From: Xylaria sp. FL1777
Lineage: Eukaryota; Ascomycota; Sordariomycetes; Xylariales; Xylariaceae
Direction: 5' to 3'
Assembly (NCBI GenBank): GCA_022578965.1
Contig: MU400586.1
Location: forward strand, 62,001-126,000
DNA: 64,000 nucleotides
Part shown: piece by piece, positions 35,038 through 46,446 of the stretch
Layout: the number at the start of each line of letters is the position of its first letter
Numbering within the stretch: the stretch's first letter is position 1
Made by a program: the position numbers and the translations under genes
Notes under the pieces: generated by a model
Databases searched by the model: none
The model's input: only the letters and a program-made list of their open reading frames with translations
What the model was told of the DNA's origin: nothing

Positions 35038-36372
35038 GGCAGTCTTAGAATTAATCTAAGTTGCGACGCGGTTCTGTTCCAAAGATACTATGACCGAACA
35101 ATTGACCGCAGCTGCCTGAAGCCGAGCTTTATAGACTTGACATGTTGGAGCAAGCTAATAGATATGATGCAAAGGAGAAAGTTGCTTTCGTAGTAATGAT
35201 AGTTTGGAATTTGAAATGACTTGACAACAATAATATGAGCCTTAGTTCCTTGCAAATTATTATCATATCTTCTCAGCTGCGTCTCTTTCTAGCATACGGT
35301 CAAGAGAGAGACTTATATTATATGTAATGTTATCTTTTCTTTATACTACTACCTTTCTTCTGTCTCTTTTTCTTATAAAACATTCAAATGAGCACTACAG
35401 CAACTATATCTAGGTAGCCAGCCATGTAATCAGTGGTAATCTAGGTTTTATTCATTATACCGTCGTTTAACACCTGAGCGTATACCTATAAGGAGAAACA
35501 ATATCAACCCCAATAGCATTAATGAATCGTTATAAGTTATGCTCTGTAATTAAACCAATTAAACCACGAATTCCCTTTGAAGTGAAAATGGTACCTATCT
35601 GACAATGTAAGAATTTTGGCTTGTGCAAAAACAGGGGTCATGCTCGGGTCATGCTCGGGCTAAAAGAGCAATGGCCCAGGGGAAATTCCCATTTGTGATT
35701 TAACATGATCTCGCTAATGCTCAGAGCAACCCCGCACACCAATTCCTGAAAGGTTAAGACCTAGATAGGTAATTTGATATTGACTATCTATCATATCTCA
35801 GGTCATGGGTTAGTGCTAACTGCTAACTACCTACTTGATGTTACAAGAGAAATATGGCACTTGGTTAGTTTGTGACCTGACTGTCATAGGCTGATATTTG
35901 TTGGCCACATTTTAACCTGATGTCATAGGCATCAGAGTAGCTCGAGCCGTAGCTATGGCTAGATTTAACTAGCGCGAAGTTGTGGTTTACGATTACCGGC
36001 GGTACCGGTACTTCAAACACTATTCTCAATTAGGGTGAGCTTGTCAATAACAATAATCCAGGAATGTAATTTCACAATCCAGACTATACCCCAATAAGTA
36101 CATAATCCTCCGAACACCACTTCTGCTCATAACTTATCAACAGCCTAAGCTCCCCAGACAGTCCGTGACCCAGGCTTGGTATAGGAATTCATCCTCATCA
36201 CATCATCATCCCCAGCCAGGCCGTAACAACTTTGACTAGGTACCCATATCTCATTGCCAAACCAGTCGTTTGACGACATATACTTGTCTGTCGGACTTCT
36301 GCAGTATGCGTGCATCTATTTGTCTTGCATTTGCTCGAAGACAATGTCGTCATCTCAATTCAGCTGCATAAT

Positions 36373-37118
36373 CTACTGGTCTTTGCCCGCAGAATCGGCC
36401 TTGGCACGGAGATTGGCAGCGGTCGAGCCGGACTCGGGGAAGTACCGTCCAAGCATTGGTTGCATGAAGGATCGGAAGATGAGTTGGGCACCGCTGAATA
36501 GTTGTAAGCGCCGAAATACCCGGGGTTGCAATTAAAGATCTTACCTAAAAGCAGGAAGAGACAGCCAGAGCAAGAAAACAAACTTGAATGTGTAATAGAA
36601 AGGGAACCAGTAGACAACGCTGATGAGGCTCTCAATCACACTGCGATAATTAGCGACTGAAACCGGGTACAATGGGACCAGATTACTGTAGCTTACGTGA
36701 AGAAGGAAAAAACAACCCAATACTGCAGAAGTTAGTATCACCACGAGTGTTCCCTTTGCATATCAGCGCAAATGATGGAGACATACTGTAAGCCACTGGG
36801 TGTCGTCGGTTTTGCTGGTACTAAACAAAGCGGCCAAGGAATAGTAACCGGGGATGACGAAGCCAGCCAAGTTGGTCAACAGCTGACCGCCGAGGTTGAA
36901 AACGATAAAAAAGAAGTAAAGTGAGACAACGCCAATAACAGCGTAGACCTTGGGAATAGAAGTCTGCTTCTCGAGGTTGACGAGGACGGGGTATTTACCC
37001 AGCTGCAGGTAAATGCGGAATCAGCTCTGATCAATCAGGGGCACGCGCGCAACAAGCATAAGCATACCTCACGATCGAGCTGGGAGATGTATTGCTGGGC
37101 ACGGTCTTGGGCCGACAT
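36373..37118 (-). CDS. YOP1: YOP1, ER membrane-shaping protein (DP1/REEP family)
   Basis: Five exons: 37118-37068, 37002-36787, 36722-36697 (26 nt), 36640-36545 and 36493-36373, giving 169 aa, the usual length of the family. Yop1 bends ER membranes into tubules and works with reticulons and the GTPase Sey1. The protein starts MSAQDRAQQYISQLDRELG, then KYPVLVNLEKQTSIPKVY. Two hairpin hydrophobic segments follow (AVIGVVSLYFFFIVFNLGG and NLAGFVIPGYYSLAALF). The TB2/DP1/HVA22 signature reads DDTQWLTYWVVFSFFTVIES, then PFYYTFKFVFLLWLSLP. All four introns keep the frame and have good donors (GTATGC, GTATGT, GTAAGC, GTAAGA). The short hydrophilic tail ends AKADSAGKDQ. Confidence 0.95.
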
Positions 37119-39362
37119 ATTTCGTGGATGGGTTGGAAAATCTATAGACAAGCAGAAAAATGCTCGAGATGAGAGGCAGCGCGGATGCTCGGATGGTCGC
37201 AGGTGGGGACGAGCTTGTTGACGAGGTCAAATCTTGGTGTACAGTATTGGATGTATCTACCGGCATTTATTCCTTAGGGTTAGCATCGAACGATCAAGCC
37301 ACCTGGGCGTATCGGGCACGAGCGCACAGGCGCGCGGAGTGAGATCTGGGAGAGAGAGCGTACAGGTCACTGTCAAAAGGGTTCGGCGTGCAATATGTAG
37401 CGGAAATGATGGCAATGCTGGCAATGCTGGGAGGAATGGGAGGTTAGATTTGCATTCGGGTTGGTAATTGTTGTGTCGGAACGGGGATTGTGGGAAGAGG
37501 GGAGGTGTTAAAGATGACGAGGTGGGAGGAGGAGGAGCAGGCGGCCCAAGCTAGGAGAGAAAGAGGCTAGCACCAGATTAACGTATCTGTAGGCGATAGG
37601 TCTGGATGGACGATGACGGCGGCGGCAGATAGGTGACCTACATGCCTGTACTAGCGTAGTAAGATAGGTAAGATACCTAGGTACGGGTTTGACGAAACAG
37701 AACCCTGGTGATGCCATTAATAACCAAGTCGTGCTTCACCTAGGGTCACGGCCAAGGTACCTAAGTACTCTGTACAGATTACATACAGTGAACAGGTACT
37801 GTACTGTAGGGGCAGTCCACAGTCCACCTCGGCTGGCAGATGATGGCCTCCTTTCCATGACATTCTAGCCTCAGATTTAAGTTGCAGCTTTTGCTCTCTC
37901 TTCAACAATATCTATCTTACCTAGTACCTTATAGCATGCTTTCATTTACTGTTATTGTATTGCTGTATACTAGGTAGACTTGTAAGTAATATTTCTGGAT
38001 GCATACTAGCTACCTGGTAAATGCTATCACATGTGTACGTACTACCTACAAATGTGGTACTAAGCAAATACCTTATATACCTACATTTATATGTACACAT
38101 GGTCATTTAATCCTAAGTGTATCTAACTGCTGATTTTGATATATTAGTTAATTACTTACTACATAGCTAGTTGGACGTATTTCTGACATAAATACAAGTG
38201 ACCATGCAAAGTTAAAAGTATGCAGCCACTTGCTCTACTTTACGGTTAGCTAGATTAGGTATTTGTTAAGCGCTCCATGGGTTAGTAAGAGTCCTGGTAG
38301 GTGTAGGTATTTCAGTAAACCATCAAGTTGCAGACATCTAGTCTAGCTACTTGGGTATAATATATTTATTGTGAGTCACAACCAAACAGTAATATACATA
38401 CTTACCTACTTACTTACATAACAATATATACCTAGACTTATATATAAACTATATCATAGAATTTTGAGGTACTGGTAGTCCTATTGCGTACTTGCAACGA
38501 ACTCTAAGAGACCTCTAGATACATATGTATATCTCTCTCCGTGCGCTGTGCACGTTTACAGGCTGCATCCACCCCTACAGTACACATCTGTTAAAGGAGA
38601 CAATTGTACCATGCAAGTAAACTTAGGTTGGGTACCTACATACATAGGGCTTGCTGTACATGTGCCTGTTCAAGTTCTTTTGTTCTTTGTTTTGCATCGA
38701 TGGCTTCCGTCCAATGATACGACGGGACAAGGCACAGGGAACGACTTCGATGCCTCCACCGACGACCTTCCACGCCCAGCCACCTCGCGTTCCCCCCACC
38801 GGACCGTGTACCTAGGGTACCTAGGTACACGCACCAGTACTTCAGACCCACTCGCCCCCCCAAACTAGCCAGTCAGTGGCACATTAGCAATTCTCACGGT
38901 TGCCCCGACGAGTTTTGTTGTTTGGACACTTCCTCCGCTCCTCCATTTTCTGTTTTCGACGAGTTCCATCTCAGACCCTCAATCTGTCCTGCAGACTTTT
39001 GGCGCCACGACCCTGGGCTTCCCTCTCATGTTCCCACTGCCCGTCTGCAGCTTCTCCTCGATTGATCTCTTTATATCCTAATTCGTCTTTTCGCTTTGCG
39101 TCCGCTCCTCTATCCCTACCTGTAGTCGCCGTGTTTTGGCTGGCGCACCAAGCTGTCCGGGGTAAACAACCCTCGACATCATGGATATTGGTCGGTGTTT
39201 CCTGTCTCCTTGCGGAACTGAATCACATCATGTCGCCGTTCAAATGCAGTCCCTCTTTCCCATATATGCTGTGTACCGGCTGCAAACTTTGTGTTCTGTG
39301 CTTTGACTGCTTGGTATGTATCTAATCTTTGTGCAGATCCCCAGCCTCCCGAGGCTACCACT
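37119..39362. other. Divergent promoter region with many short repeats
   Basis: About 2.2 kb between YOP1 (-) and the RFX gene (+). Contains several TACC/TAGG-type tracts (near 37665-37685, 38398-38420, 38806-38830) and TA-rich stretches. A 141-codon frame at 38900-39325 is Ser/Pro/Leu/Cys-rich and most likely belongs to the RFX 5' leader rather than to a gene. Confidence 0.5.
38806..38830. repeat. GTACCTAGG near-palindrome
   Basis: A 25-nt near-perfect inverted repeat of GTGTACCTAGG and CCTAGGTACAC units, about 530 nt upstream of the RFX start. Confidence 0.65.
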
Positions 39363-41826
39363 ATGTCGCAACAGCACCAGAGAAAGAGAGCCCAGTCGAG
39401 AGCTTCAACCGCCTCCATCCACAGTGTCGCTACCCAGCCCACTCATGAACGTAGCCTTTCGGTAGTGCACCATGGCAGCTTTCAAGATCAATGGCACGTC
39501 AACGGTCACGGCGTTATGCCGCATAAGGATATATCTGCTGCTATAGGACACCAGATGGGGCAGCAGATGGCAGGCGAAGAAATGCTGCGGCCAGCAGCGC
39601 AAATGTCACTACACCAATCTTTCACGATGGACTCGGGGATACATCAATCTGTCGGTCCAGTTGTGCCTTATACTCATCACCAGGCTATACAAAATGGCCT
39701 ATCAGCCGATTCGTACGGTACCGGTACCAGCTTTACCGATGCTGATAGCCAGATGATGATGGAGCGTGACGACCCCGATGAGAGTGATGTCGTGGAGGCT
39801 CCCCGACCAGCTGGCCAGAAGCCAGTTTCTGGTCGAGCGAGCGCCAACAATGAGCTCGAGATGCGTCAGCTATACCAGTCTAGCCGGCACCGGAAGCTCG
39901 AAGACGTTGCAAAAGAGCTGCATGGGAATGAGCGTGGTCCAAACTCAGAGCGGGCCCGCCAAGTATTTGCCATGCTCTGGTATGTTTGCGTAAACCCACC
40001 AAGGTAGTTGTTTTTAGATTAACGATGTTGTCTAGGCTAAATCAGGTGTGTACGAAAGGAAAGGGTTCCGTACCAAGAGGGCGCGTCTACGCCAATTATG
40101 CATCCAGATGCGCGACCGAAAGAATAACAGTCTTGAATCCCGCTAGTTTTGGAAAGCTAGTTCGAGTTCTCTTTCCTGGTTTGAAGACGCGGAGGCTGGG
40201 CGTTCGTGGCGAGTCTAAATATCACTATGTTAATTTCAATTTGATGGAGGACCAGCCTGAGCTTAAGGAGCCGATGATCCAGCCAACGCTCCCCATGCAG
40301 GAACCCTCACAATTTCTACAGTCTTTCAGGTGAGTATAGAATTTCCTTGCACATTACATTCTTGACCTGACTTAAGGGCTTGTAGTACGGCAGCAGAGTC
40401 TCGGCCGTTGACCTTGATTGCGGCAAAGCCAGCACTACCTTCACCGCAAACCAATCAGACTTTCGAAAGACTTCCGTCATCGACATTAGTAGGAGCTAGA
40501 ACTCATAGTCTATACAACCAAGTAGACGTTCCTAGCATCGACCAGTTAGATTCATCCACGGCCAAGACAACGCTGCACTTGGCTTTCCCAAGAGACGGCG
40601 ACGATCAGTTTGATCAATCCCTGCCTCTCATTCTACCTAGAATCCAGCCATTCCTACCTAATGGTACTGATCCTGACTCGGCCAAATCCTTGGCTGCATT
40701 GTATCGCTCTCATTGTACATCTCTAGTGGAGTGTATTCGCTACTGTAAAGAGAAGACGTTTTTCCATCTCTACACCTCCTTCCAGGGTACACTCACCATG
40801 CCTGTACAAAAGTTGTTCGCGAATCCAAGCCTCGCGCCTTGGATAGAACAATGCGATTTTGTCCTGTACCAGAGAATGGCGCGCATCGTTGCGGGACTCA
40901 CGCTGCAGGTCGTCCCAAAACCTGTCCTCGACACTCTACGAAACATATCAGAGCGGTTGGTTTTCCATATTCGCGACGCTTTTCAAGGTCAGCCAAGACA
41001 CGTAGTTCAGGCCAAGGAAGCCCCTGCCACCGTCTTTGCAGCGATCCTTGACCGTGCTCTTCGAGTTAACCTTACAGCTCATGCAGCGGCAAACATGTTG
41101 GCAAACCCGGCGAATCGCAACAGCATGTACATCGACTGGATCACCATGGTCCGCATTCGGAAAATTGCTGAATGTGTACCCACCAGAGGCATGGATGATC
41201 TTGTTCAAGTCTTGCTCAACGACATGCGACGTCTATTGGATCCCACCAACGTGCCTTTTGAGATTGAATGTCTTACGCTTTACGGAGAAAAGACTCAACA
41301 GGATAGTCAAAATATGCAGACGGATGATCCTGACACGGACAATCCCCAGAATATGCTTGACCGATGGGTTCAATTCCTTTGTTCGCTGCCTAATCGATTT
41401 CCATATGCAACACCCGCCGACATCGTCTGGTGCGTTCAGAGAGTTGGCACTGAAGTCATGCGTGATCTCACCATTGCCCAAGGTAAGAGCTTCGGATCTT
41501 GGTGGGTAACGAAATGCTGGATCGACGAGATGGTAGCGTTCCTCGCAGAGCAGGGTGGATTCATGCAGACTCGCTCTTCGACGCCTGCGGCCGACGATGG
41601 TAAACGCTCGATGTCGGTGCCTGTAGATTCTACCAATGCAAGTCAGGAAGCGCGTCGCCATCATAGTGATAACGTGGACTTGGAGGTCCCGCGAACCTTG
41701 AACACGCAAGCCCAGCCGGATCGTGCCCCATTTCCTTCCAGGGTCGACGGTAACGACCCCGATGATAGCGGCATTGGCATCAGAACACCGGAAGAGGACT
41801 TTCCCATAGACAAGTTCGAGTTTTAG
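39363..41826 (+). CDS. RFX1: RFX-family transcription factor (CPCR1-like)
   Basis: Three exons: 39363-39979, 40036-40329 and 40386-41826, about 783 aa. RFX proteins bind X-box DNA. The Acremonium homologue CPCR1 controls cephalosporin genes and hyphal fragmentation, and the yeast homologue represses DNA-damage genes. The N-terminus MSQQHQRKRAQSRASTASIH is the usual start of the fungal family. The RFX winged-helix domain spans about residues 163-276: MRQLYQSSRHRKLEDVAKEL, then VFAMLWLNQVCTKGKGSVPR and SFGKLVRVLFPGLKTRRLG, with the recognition segment GESKYHYVNF. The first intron splits the Trp codon of LWLNQV inside this domain. The C-terminal half (from FPRDGDDQF) is the extended alpha-helical dimerisation region. 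The disordered tail has DDSGIGIRTPEEDFP. Confidence 0.93.
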
Positions 41827-43039
41827 TTGAACCGCCCCAAAAGCTTACAGGCTCTGGGCGGCGACAGGGCAACATCCTGAACCGCATCCCGGTTCACATC
41901 TTCTTCGACTATACACGATCACGACGACCTTGGCGTGACTAGAGGTGTTTCTCAGCCGACTTGTCTATTTTACAATCTTTTGGCGTTTACGGTGTTTGGC
42001 ATGTGCATCTAGACTGGGAGGGTTTTTTGCCGATACGGCCAGGTGTTCTGTCAGGATCAGGGCGGTGTGGGTATGGGCGGAAGAACACGAGGGTACGACG
42101 GTATGACTGTATCATGAGGGATTACGACTTTCTTGTTGCACGAAGTAGGACCCAAGCAGTGCCGCTGGACATGTATTAGTGATGTGTGTGCGCGATCAGC
42201 ACGTGCCCACGGCAAGGGGTGTCTTTGGGGAGACACCAGCTCTGCTAAAATTCGGAGCAACGAGAAAAGATGGACTCACTGAGTCCATTTGGCATGGGAA
42301 GCTTGGAGTTAGATGGCTTGGCTGGCTCTTTGTACTACCTACCGGTAGGATATATAGGGCGGAAAGCCGCCTATATTCTGTGATACCCATGGACACTAGT
42401 AATAATGCTTTAGCATAACCGCAAGCTGTCTGGATGCACCCGTGCCTTTTGCCTATAACGTGCTGTGAGTCGTGCTAGTGGTATCGTCTCACTTGAGTGT
42501 GTGCCTAGGCCGATTGCTACTACCAGTAGGTACTCAAGGTACATACATGATGATATTTGTACTAGAGCGTTCTGCAACGATCCCTGGACTAACCTTACCG
42601 GTATTGGCTAAGCGTTGCCGTACACCACCAGTACGGCCAGTAGGGCTTCCAGGTAGGGTAATAAGAGAAATGACCCCACCTTTCTGACTCCCCGCGATGT
42701 CAGTCTAACTTTGACGCTTTTTTTCTTATCCCTACGTCCGTCTGCATTCCCTGCTCAAGCTCCGATTCGGGGGCGATGGTCTGCGAATACTCAACCTGGG
42801 CAGGAGAGAAACGGGGCGGGCTGGGCCGAACCCAACACTCGTAGCAAATATTTCTTTTTCTCTTTCCTGTCTTCTACTCTTCGATAATTAATACATCAGT
42901 AATAATACATGGTTCACATTCACACTCGCTGAAGCGGAGCATATGCTGTCCCACCCCTCCTTATTCCTTTCGCTTTGTGATTGTGACAGCCTCCCACTCA
43001 TTACTTACCCATTGCCTCTCTGCACATCGCCCGGCGACC
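41827..43039. other. Intergenic, RFX 3' flank and aspartokinase promoter
   Basis: About 1.2 kb. Contains a TGACTC element (42685-42690) and short CCGGTA/TACCGG repeats near 42337-42350 and 42596-42602. No gene seen. Confidence 0.55.
42685..42690 (+). promoter_or_regulatory. TGACTC, candidate GCN4/CPC1 site
   Basis: Core of the TGA(C/G)TCA element bound by GCN4/CPC1/CpcA, about 350 nt upstream of the aspartokinase start. Aspartokinase is a known target class of general amino-acid control. A hexamer can occur by chance, so this is suggestive only. Confidence 0.35.
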
Positions 43040-44915
43040 ATGGCTACCAAGACCGAGACCCGGAGCAATAGCAACGCGCAGGGCTGGGTGGTGCAGAAGT
43101 TTGGCGGAACAAGCGTTGGCAAGTTTCCATGCAATGTTGGTACCCCTCGCTGCTGGCCAAATGCTGGCCAAATGTGTTCCCTTACTGCCTCGTCCATCGC
43201 ACACGCTGCTAACACGCTCCGACCTCGCACATAGATTGCCCGCGACATTGTGCGGTAAGACGAAGCCATTGGCACTCTCCAATATTTTGTACTGATTCTG
43301 GAGAGCCAGCGCGAACCTGGCCTCGAATAAGATCGCTGTTGTCTGTTCAGCACGCAGCTCTGGCAAGAAGGCGACTGGCACGACAAGTCGGTGAGTCACT
43401 CCTAGCAAAGCAGCGCGTGGCGGAGAACGGGTCCCTCTCTAACGCGGGAACCAATGCGCTAGATTACTTGAGATCTACAAGAGGCTACGCGACGTGGCCG
43501 CAGCAACCAGCAACGAAGCAACGAAGACCGAGCTCGTCGAGCATGCCAAGACCACGATCCGAGAAATATGCAGCGACCATGTCACTGCCGCGCAGGACTC
43601 GGTCAAGAATCCTGATTTACAAAAAGAGGTTTGCGATAGCATACAAGAAGATTGCCAAGAATTGATAGACTACATCATCGCCGCGAAACGTTTCAATCTC
43701 GAGGTCAACGCAAGGTCTAAGGACCGAGTTGTTGGTTTCGGTGAAAAGCTCAGCTGCAGGTTTATGACAGCCATGCTGAAGGATAATGTTGGTATTCGCC
43801 GTAACCATGTGGTGTTGCGTTTGCTAACGTTTACCTTTAGGACGTAGACGCTGAATACGTTGACCTCTCAGATGTGCTACATTATGACAGTACAGACCGG
43901 CTTAGTCCAGCTTTCTTTAAAGACGCAGCCGCCATTTTTCGGAAGAGGATACACGCGTGCGTGGACCGCGTACCAGTCATCACTGGTTTTTTCGGAAATG
44001 TACCTGGAAGCTTAATGGACGGGGACATTGGCCGTGGCTACACAGACCTCTGCGCCGCATTGGTGGCAGTAGGGCTAAACGCGGATGAGCTCCAAATATG
44101 GAAAGAAGTGGATGGTATATTTACGGCTGATCCAACAAAAGTCCCGACGGCTCGGTTATTAGGCTCGATTACGCCGTCTGAGGCTGCCGAACTCACATTC
44201 TACGGCTCCGAAGTCATTCATCATCTAACCATGGATCAAGTGATCAAGGCACAACCACCAATACCTATCCGTATCAAGAATGTTAAGAATCCTCGGGGAA
44301 GTGGTACGATTGTTATCCCAGATTTAATCCAGTCACCAGCGCAGCAAATCAAACGGTCTCGGCCGTCGGACGTGTCGCTGCGAAAGACACCGAAGCGACC
44401 CACAGCCGTTACTATTAAAGACAACATCACGGTCATCAACGTACACTCGAATAAGCGCTCCATATCTCATGGATTTTTTGCCAAGGTATTCTCGATTCTC
44501 AATAATAATAGGATATCCGTAGATCTCATTTCTACGAGTGAAGTCCACGTATCCATGGCTATTCATCAGGCTAGCTCGTCTATCCATCACTTCGAAACGG
44601 CCACAAGAGAGTTGGAAGAATGTGGAGATGTTAGCATTCTTCCTGATATGGCTATCCTGAGTCTCGTCGGGGCAGAGATGAAGAATATGATTGGTATTGC
44701 CGGCCGCATGTTCTCAACACTTGGCGACTACAATGTCAATATTGAGATGATATCACAAGGTTAGCCCAACCGATTTTCCTGTTGTGATTAGATAATTAAC
44801 GGAATGAAAATCAGGTGCCAGCGAAATCAATATCTCGTGCGTTGTCGATGCGAGAGAAGCTACGAGAGCTATGAACATATTGCATACAACCCTTTTCACG
44901 TTTCTAGACTACTAG
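43040..44915 (+). CDS. HOM3: Aspartokinase
   Basis: Six exons: 43040-43135, 43235-43254 (20 nt), 43310-43390, 43463-43787, 43841-44759 and 44815-44915, about 513 aa. It phosphorylates aspartate, the first step towards methionine and threonine. The kinase domain opens with VVQKFGGTSVGKFP, then IARDIVR and ANLASNKIAVVCSARSSGKK. Later blocks are FMTAMLKDN/DVDAEYVDLSD, PVITGFFGNVPGSLMDGDIG, GRGYTDLCAALVAVGLNADE and WKEVDGIFTADPTKVP. Two C-terminal ACT domains (from ITVINVHSNKRS and from LSLVGAEMKNMIGIAGRMFS) carry feedback control by threonine in this family. Introns 1 and 4 both use the unusual donor GTTGGT. The C-terminus NILHTTLFTFLDY is slightly shortened compared with what I expect but plausible. 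Confidence 0.95.
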
Positions 44916-45516
44916 AATGCCACGGTAAAATCTTTGGAGATCGAGTACGGGATTAGATGGGTATGCAGGATATACATTGGACTATTTTCGAGCCTTCGCC
45001 TTCCCGAGCTTTCTGTTGAATCCCTGGCATCATTCTCATTTATGTATATATTTATAGCATTCGGAAGATTTCAACCGCGGCAATGAGACAGGCCTGTCCT
45101 TATTGTACTACGGTAGATTAGACCGATTCAGCGAAGACAGGAACCGCCTTTCCTTTGGGTTATAGAAAAACAAAAGAAGAAGAGATAGATTAGTGAGATG
45201 CATGAATATACCGAGTCGTTCTTCAATAATCTATTTGTCTCCCCTCTACATCATCATACTAGTTACCAAGTTGACCCACCCTTTCCAGTGAACGAATCAA
45301 TGGGTCAAGGGGTACCTCTCATGAGGTCATGTTGTCATGACGTATCTAGAAGAAGGTTGATCAGTATGTATCATCATGCCTAGAGATGGTTTTTCTTCCC
45401 TTTGGATAAGACATTTCTGCTTGCGAATTGAAGTCAAGATAGAAAACCCAACTACTGCACCTCTACTTACCTACCTACTTGAAACGAGCAGATCGGGTGC
45501 TTCATATCCCATCACC
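44916..45516. other. Intergenic, promoter of the small gene
   Basis: About 600 nt between aspartokinase and the following small gene. CTTACCTACCTACTT repeat at about 45466-45480. No other feature. Confidence 0.5.
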
Positions 45517-45872
45517 ATGCCATCGGGTACCGAACAAGCAAAGGAGAAGTTCATGCAAGGCATTGAGAAGACCAGGGCCTCGGCTGAAGGTGTGCTTCCC
45601 CGATTACCAGCGACTGCCCCTTTTTGCGGCCCTTTTTTTTATTTTCGCTCCCCTTTATCCACTAATATGATATTTGGAAAGAAGTTTGCTGACATGATTC
45701 CGCCCTCGCGGGTCTCCTAGCCGGAAGCTCCTCCGGCACGCAGGGCGACTCGATGCCGGGCAAGAAGGCCGATAACCCGAAGCAGGGCTGGTTCACTTCC
45801 AAACTCGCCAAGGGCGACACCGAGTCCTCGAACTATAACCCTGGCTCGTTCACCGGGAATAGCAGTGGGTGA
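45517..45872 (+). CDS. Small hydrophilic protein of unknown function
   Basis: Two exons: 45517-45589 and 45721-45872, 74 aa. Exon 1 encodes MPSGTEQAKEKFMQGIEKTR followed by ASAE. A 131-nt intron (donor GTGTGC, branch GCTGAC, acceptor CCTAG) precedes the exon that begins GSSSGTQGDSMPGKKADNPK and contains QGWFTSKLAKGDTESSNYNP. The frame is preserved exactly across the intron and the stop is followed by a typical 3' flank, so I treat it as a real gene. The protein is Gly/Ser/Lys-rich with an amphipathic N-terminal helix and no signal peptide or membrane segment. It is probably largely disordered. I do not recognise the family. It has a compact promoter with a TACC repeat. Confidence 0.6.
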
Positions 45873-46446
45873 ACTTTCGCTGTTGGTAGCGAAACTATGG
45901 TGATGTTATATGTAGTGAATAAGGTGGTACGGGATTTAGATAGGTTTTGTAAAATAGTAGGAGACTAGGTGTTATCTTACGGGATGGTTATGGCTTATTC
46001 TTGTTACACATGCACAAAGTTTTGACTTAATGATTTCTCGTCTGTGATATTGTAGTATACATAGTGTTTGGGTCACGAATTCTAGGTTGTGAAACGTTAC
46101 CCACGTGTCAATGCCCTCGAGCCGTGAGGCGATCGCCACGATCGCCACTCTTGAGAGTCCGATGGAATGTAAGACGGAGCGTGATTCTGCCGTGCTATAT
46201 ATGATACCAGCGCTGCTAGCAATCGGCTTGCGCCGACGTGCATAGTCGCATCTCAGTGCGGGGAAGCCGGTCGAGCGGGCGTCTTCCCTCCCGGACACCG
46301 GAGTCTTCGATGGACTGTCACGGGGCAATCCCAACATCATCCATCCAAGTCTAGACATCTCTTTGCTACGCTTCTTATTTTTTCTTGTGCTTTAGGAGAT
46401 ACTGGATAGAGTCCTTACGTACGTTGATAGTATTTGAGGTTTCACA
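45873..46446. other. Intergenic
   Basis: About 570 nt between the small gene and the flavoenzyme gene, both (+). No feature recognised beyond the presumed promoter. Confidence 0.5.

Larger units (their letters stand above)
32613..36372. other. Long gene-poor, AT-rich interval
   Basis: About 3.8 kb between eIF4E (-) and YOP1 (-). The left 0.9 kb should be the eIF4E promoter and contains a (GCT)n tract (33304-33336) and a TACC/GGTA palindromic repeat (33391-33415). From about 34.1 to 36.2 kb the DNA is AT-rich with many in-frame stops. A 114-codon open frame on the minus strand (34693-35037) lacks an ATG start and a recognisable domain. I see no intact gene. Confidence 0.5.

Noticed and set aside
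38900..39325. 141-codon frame upstream of the RFX gene
   Set aside because: Composition (Ser, Leu, Pro, Cys) matches a translated pyrimidine-rich leader, with no homologous motif. The RFX protein has a good family-type start at 39363.
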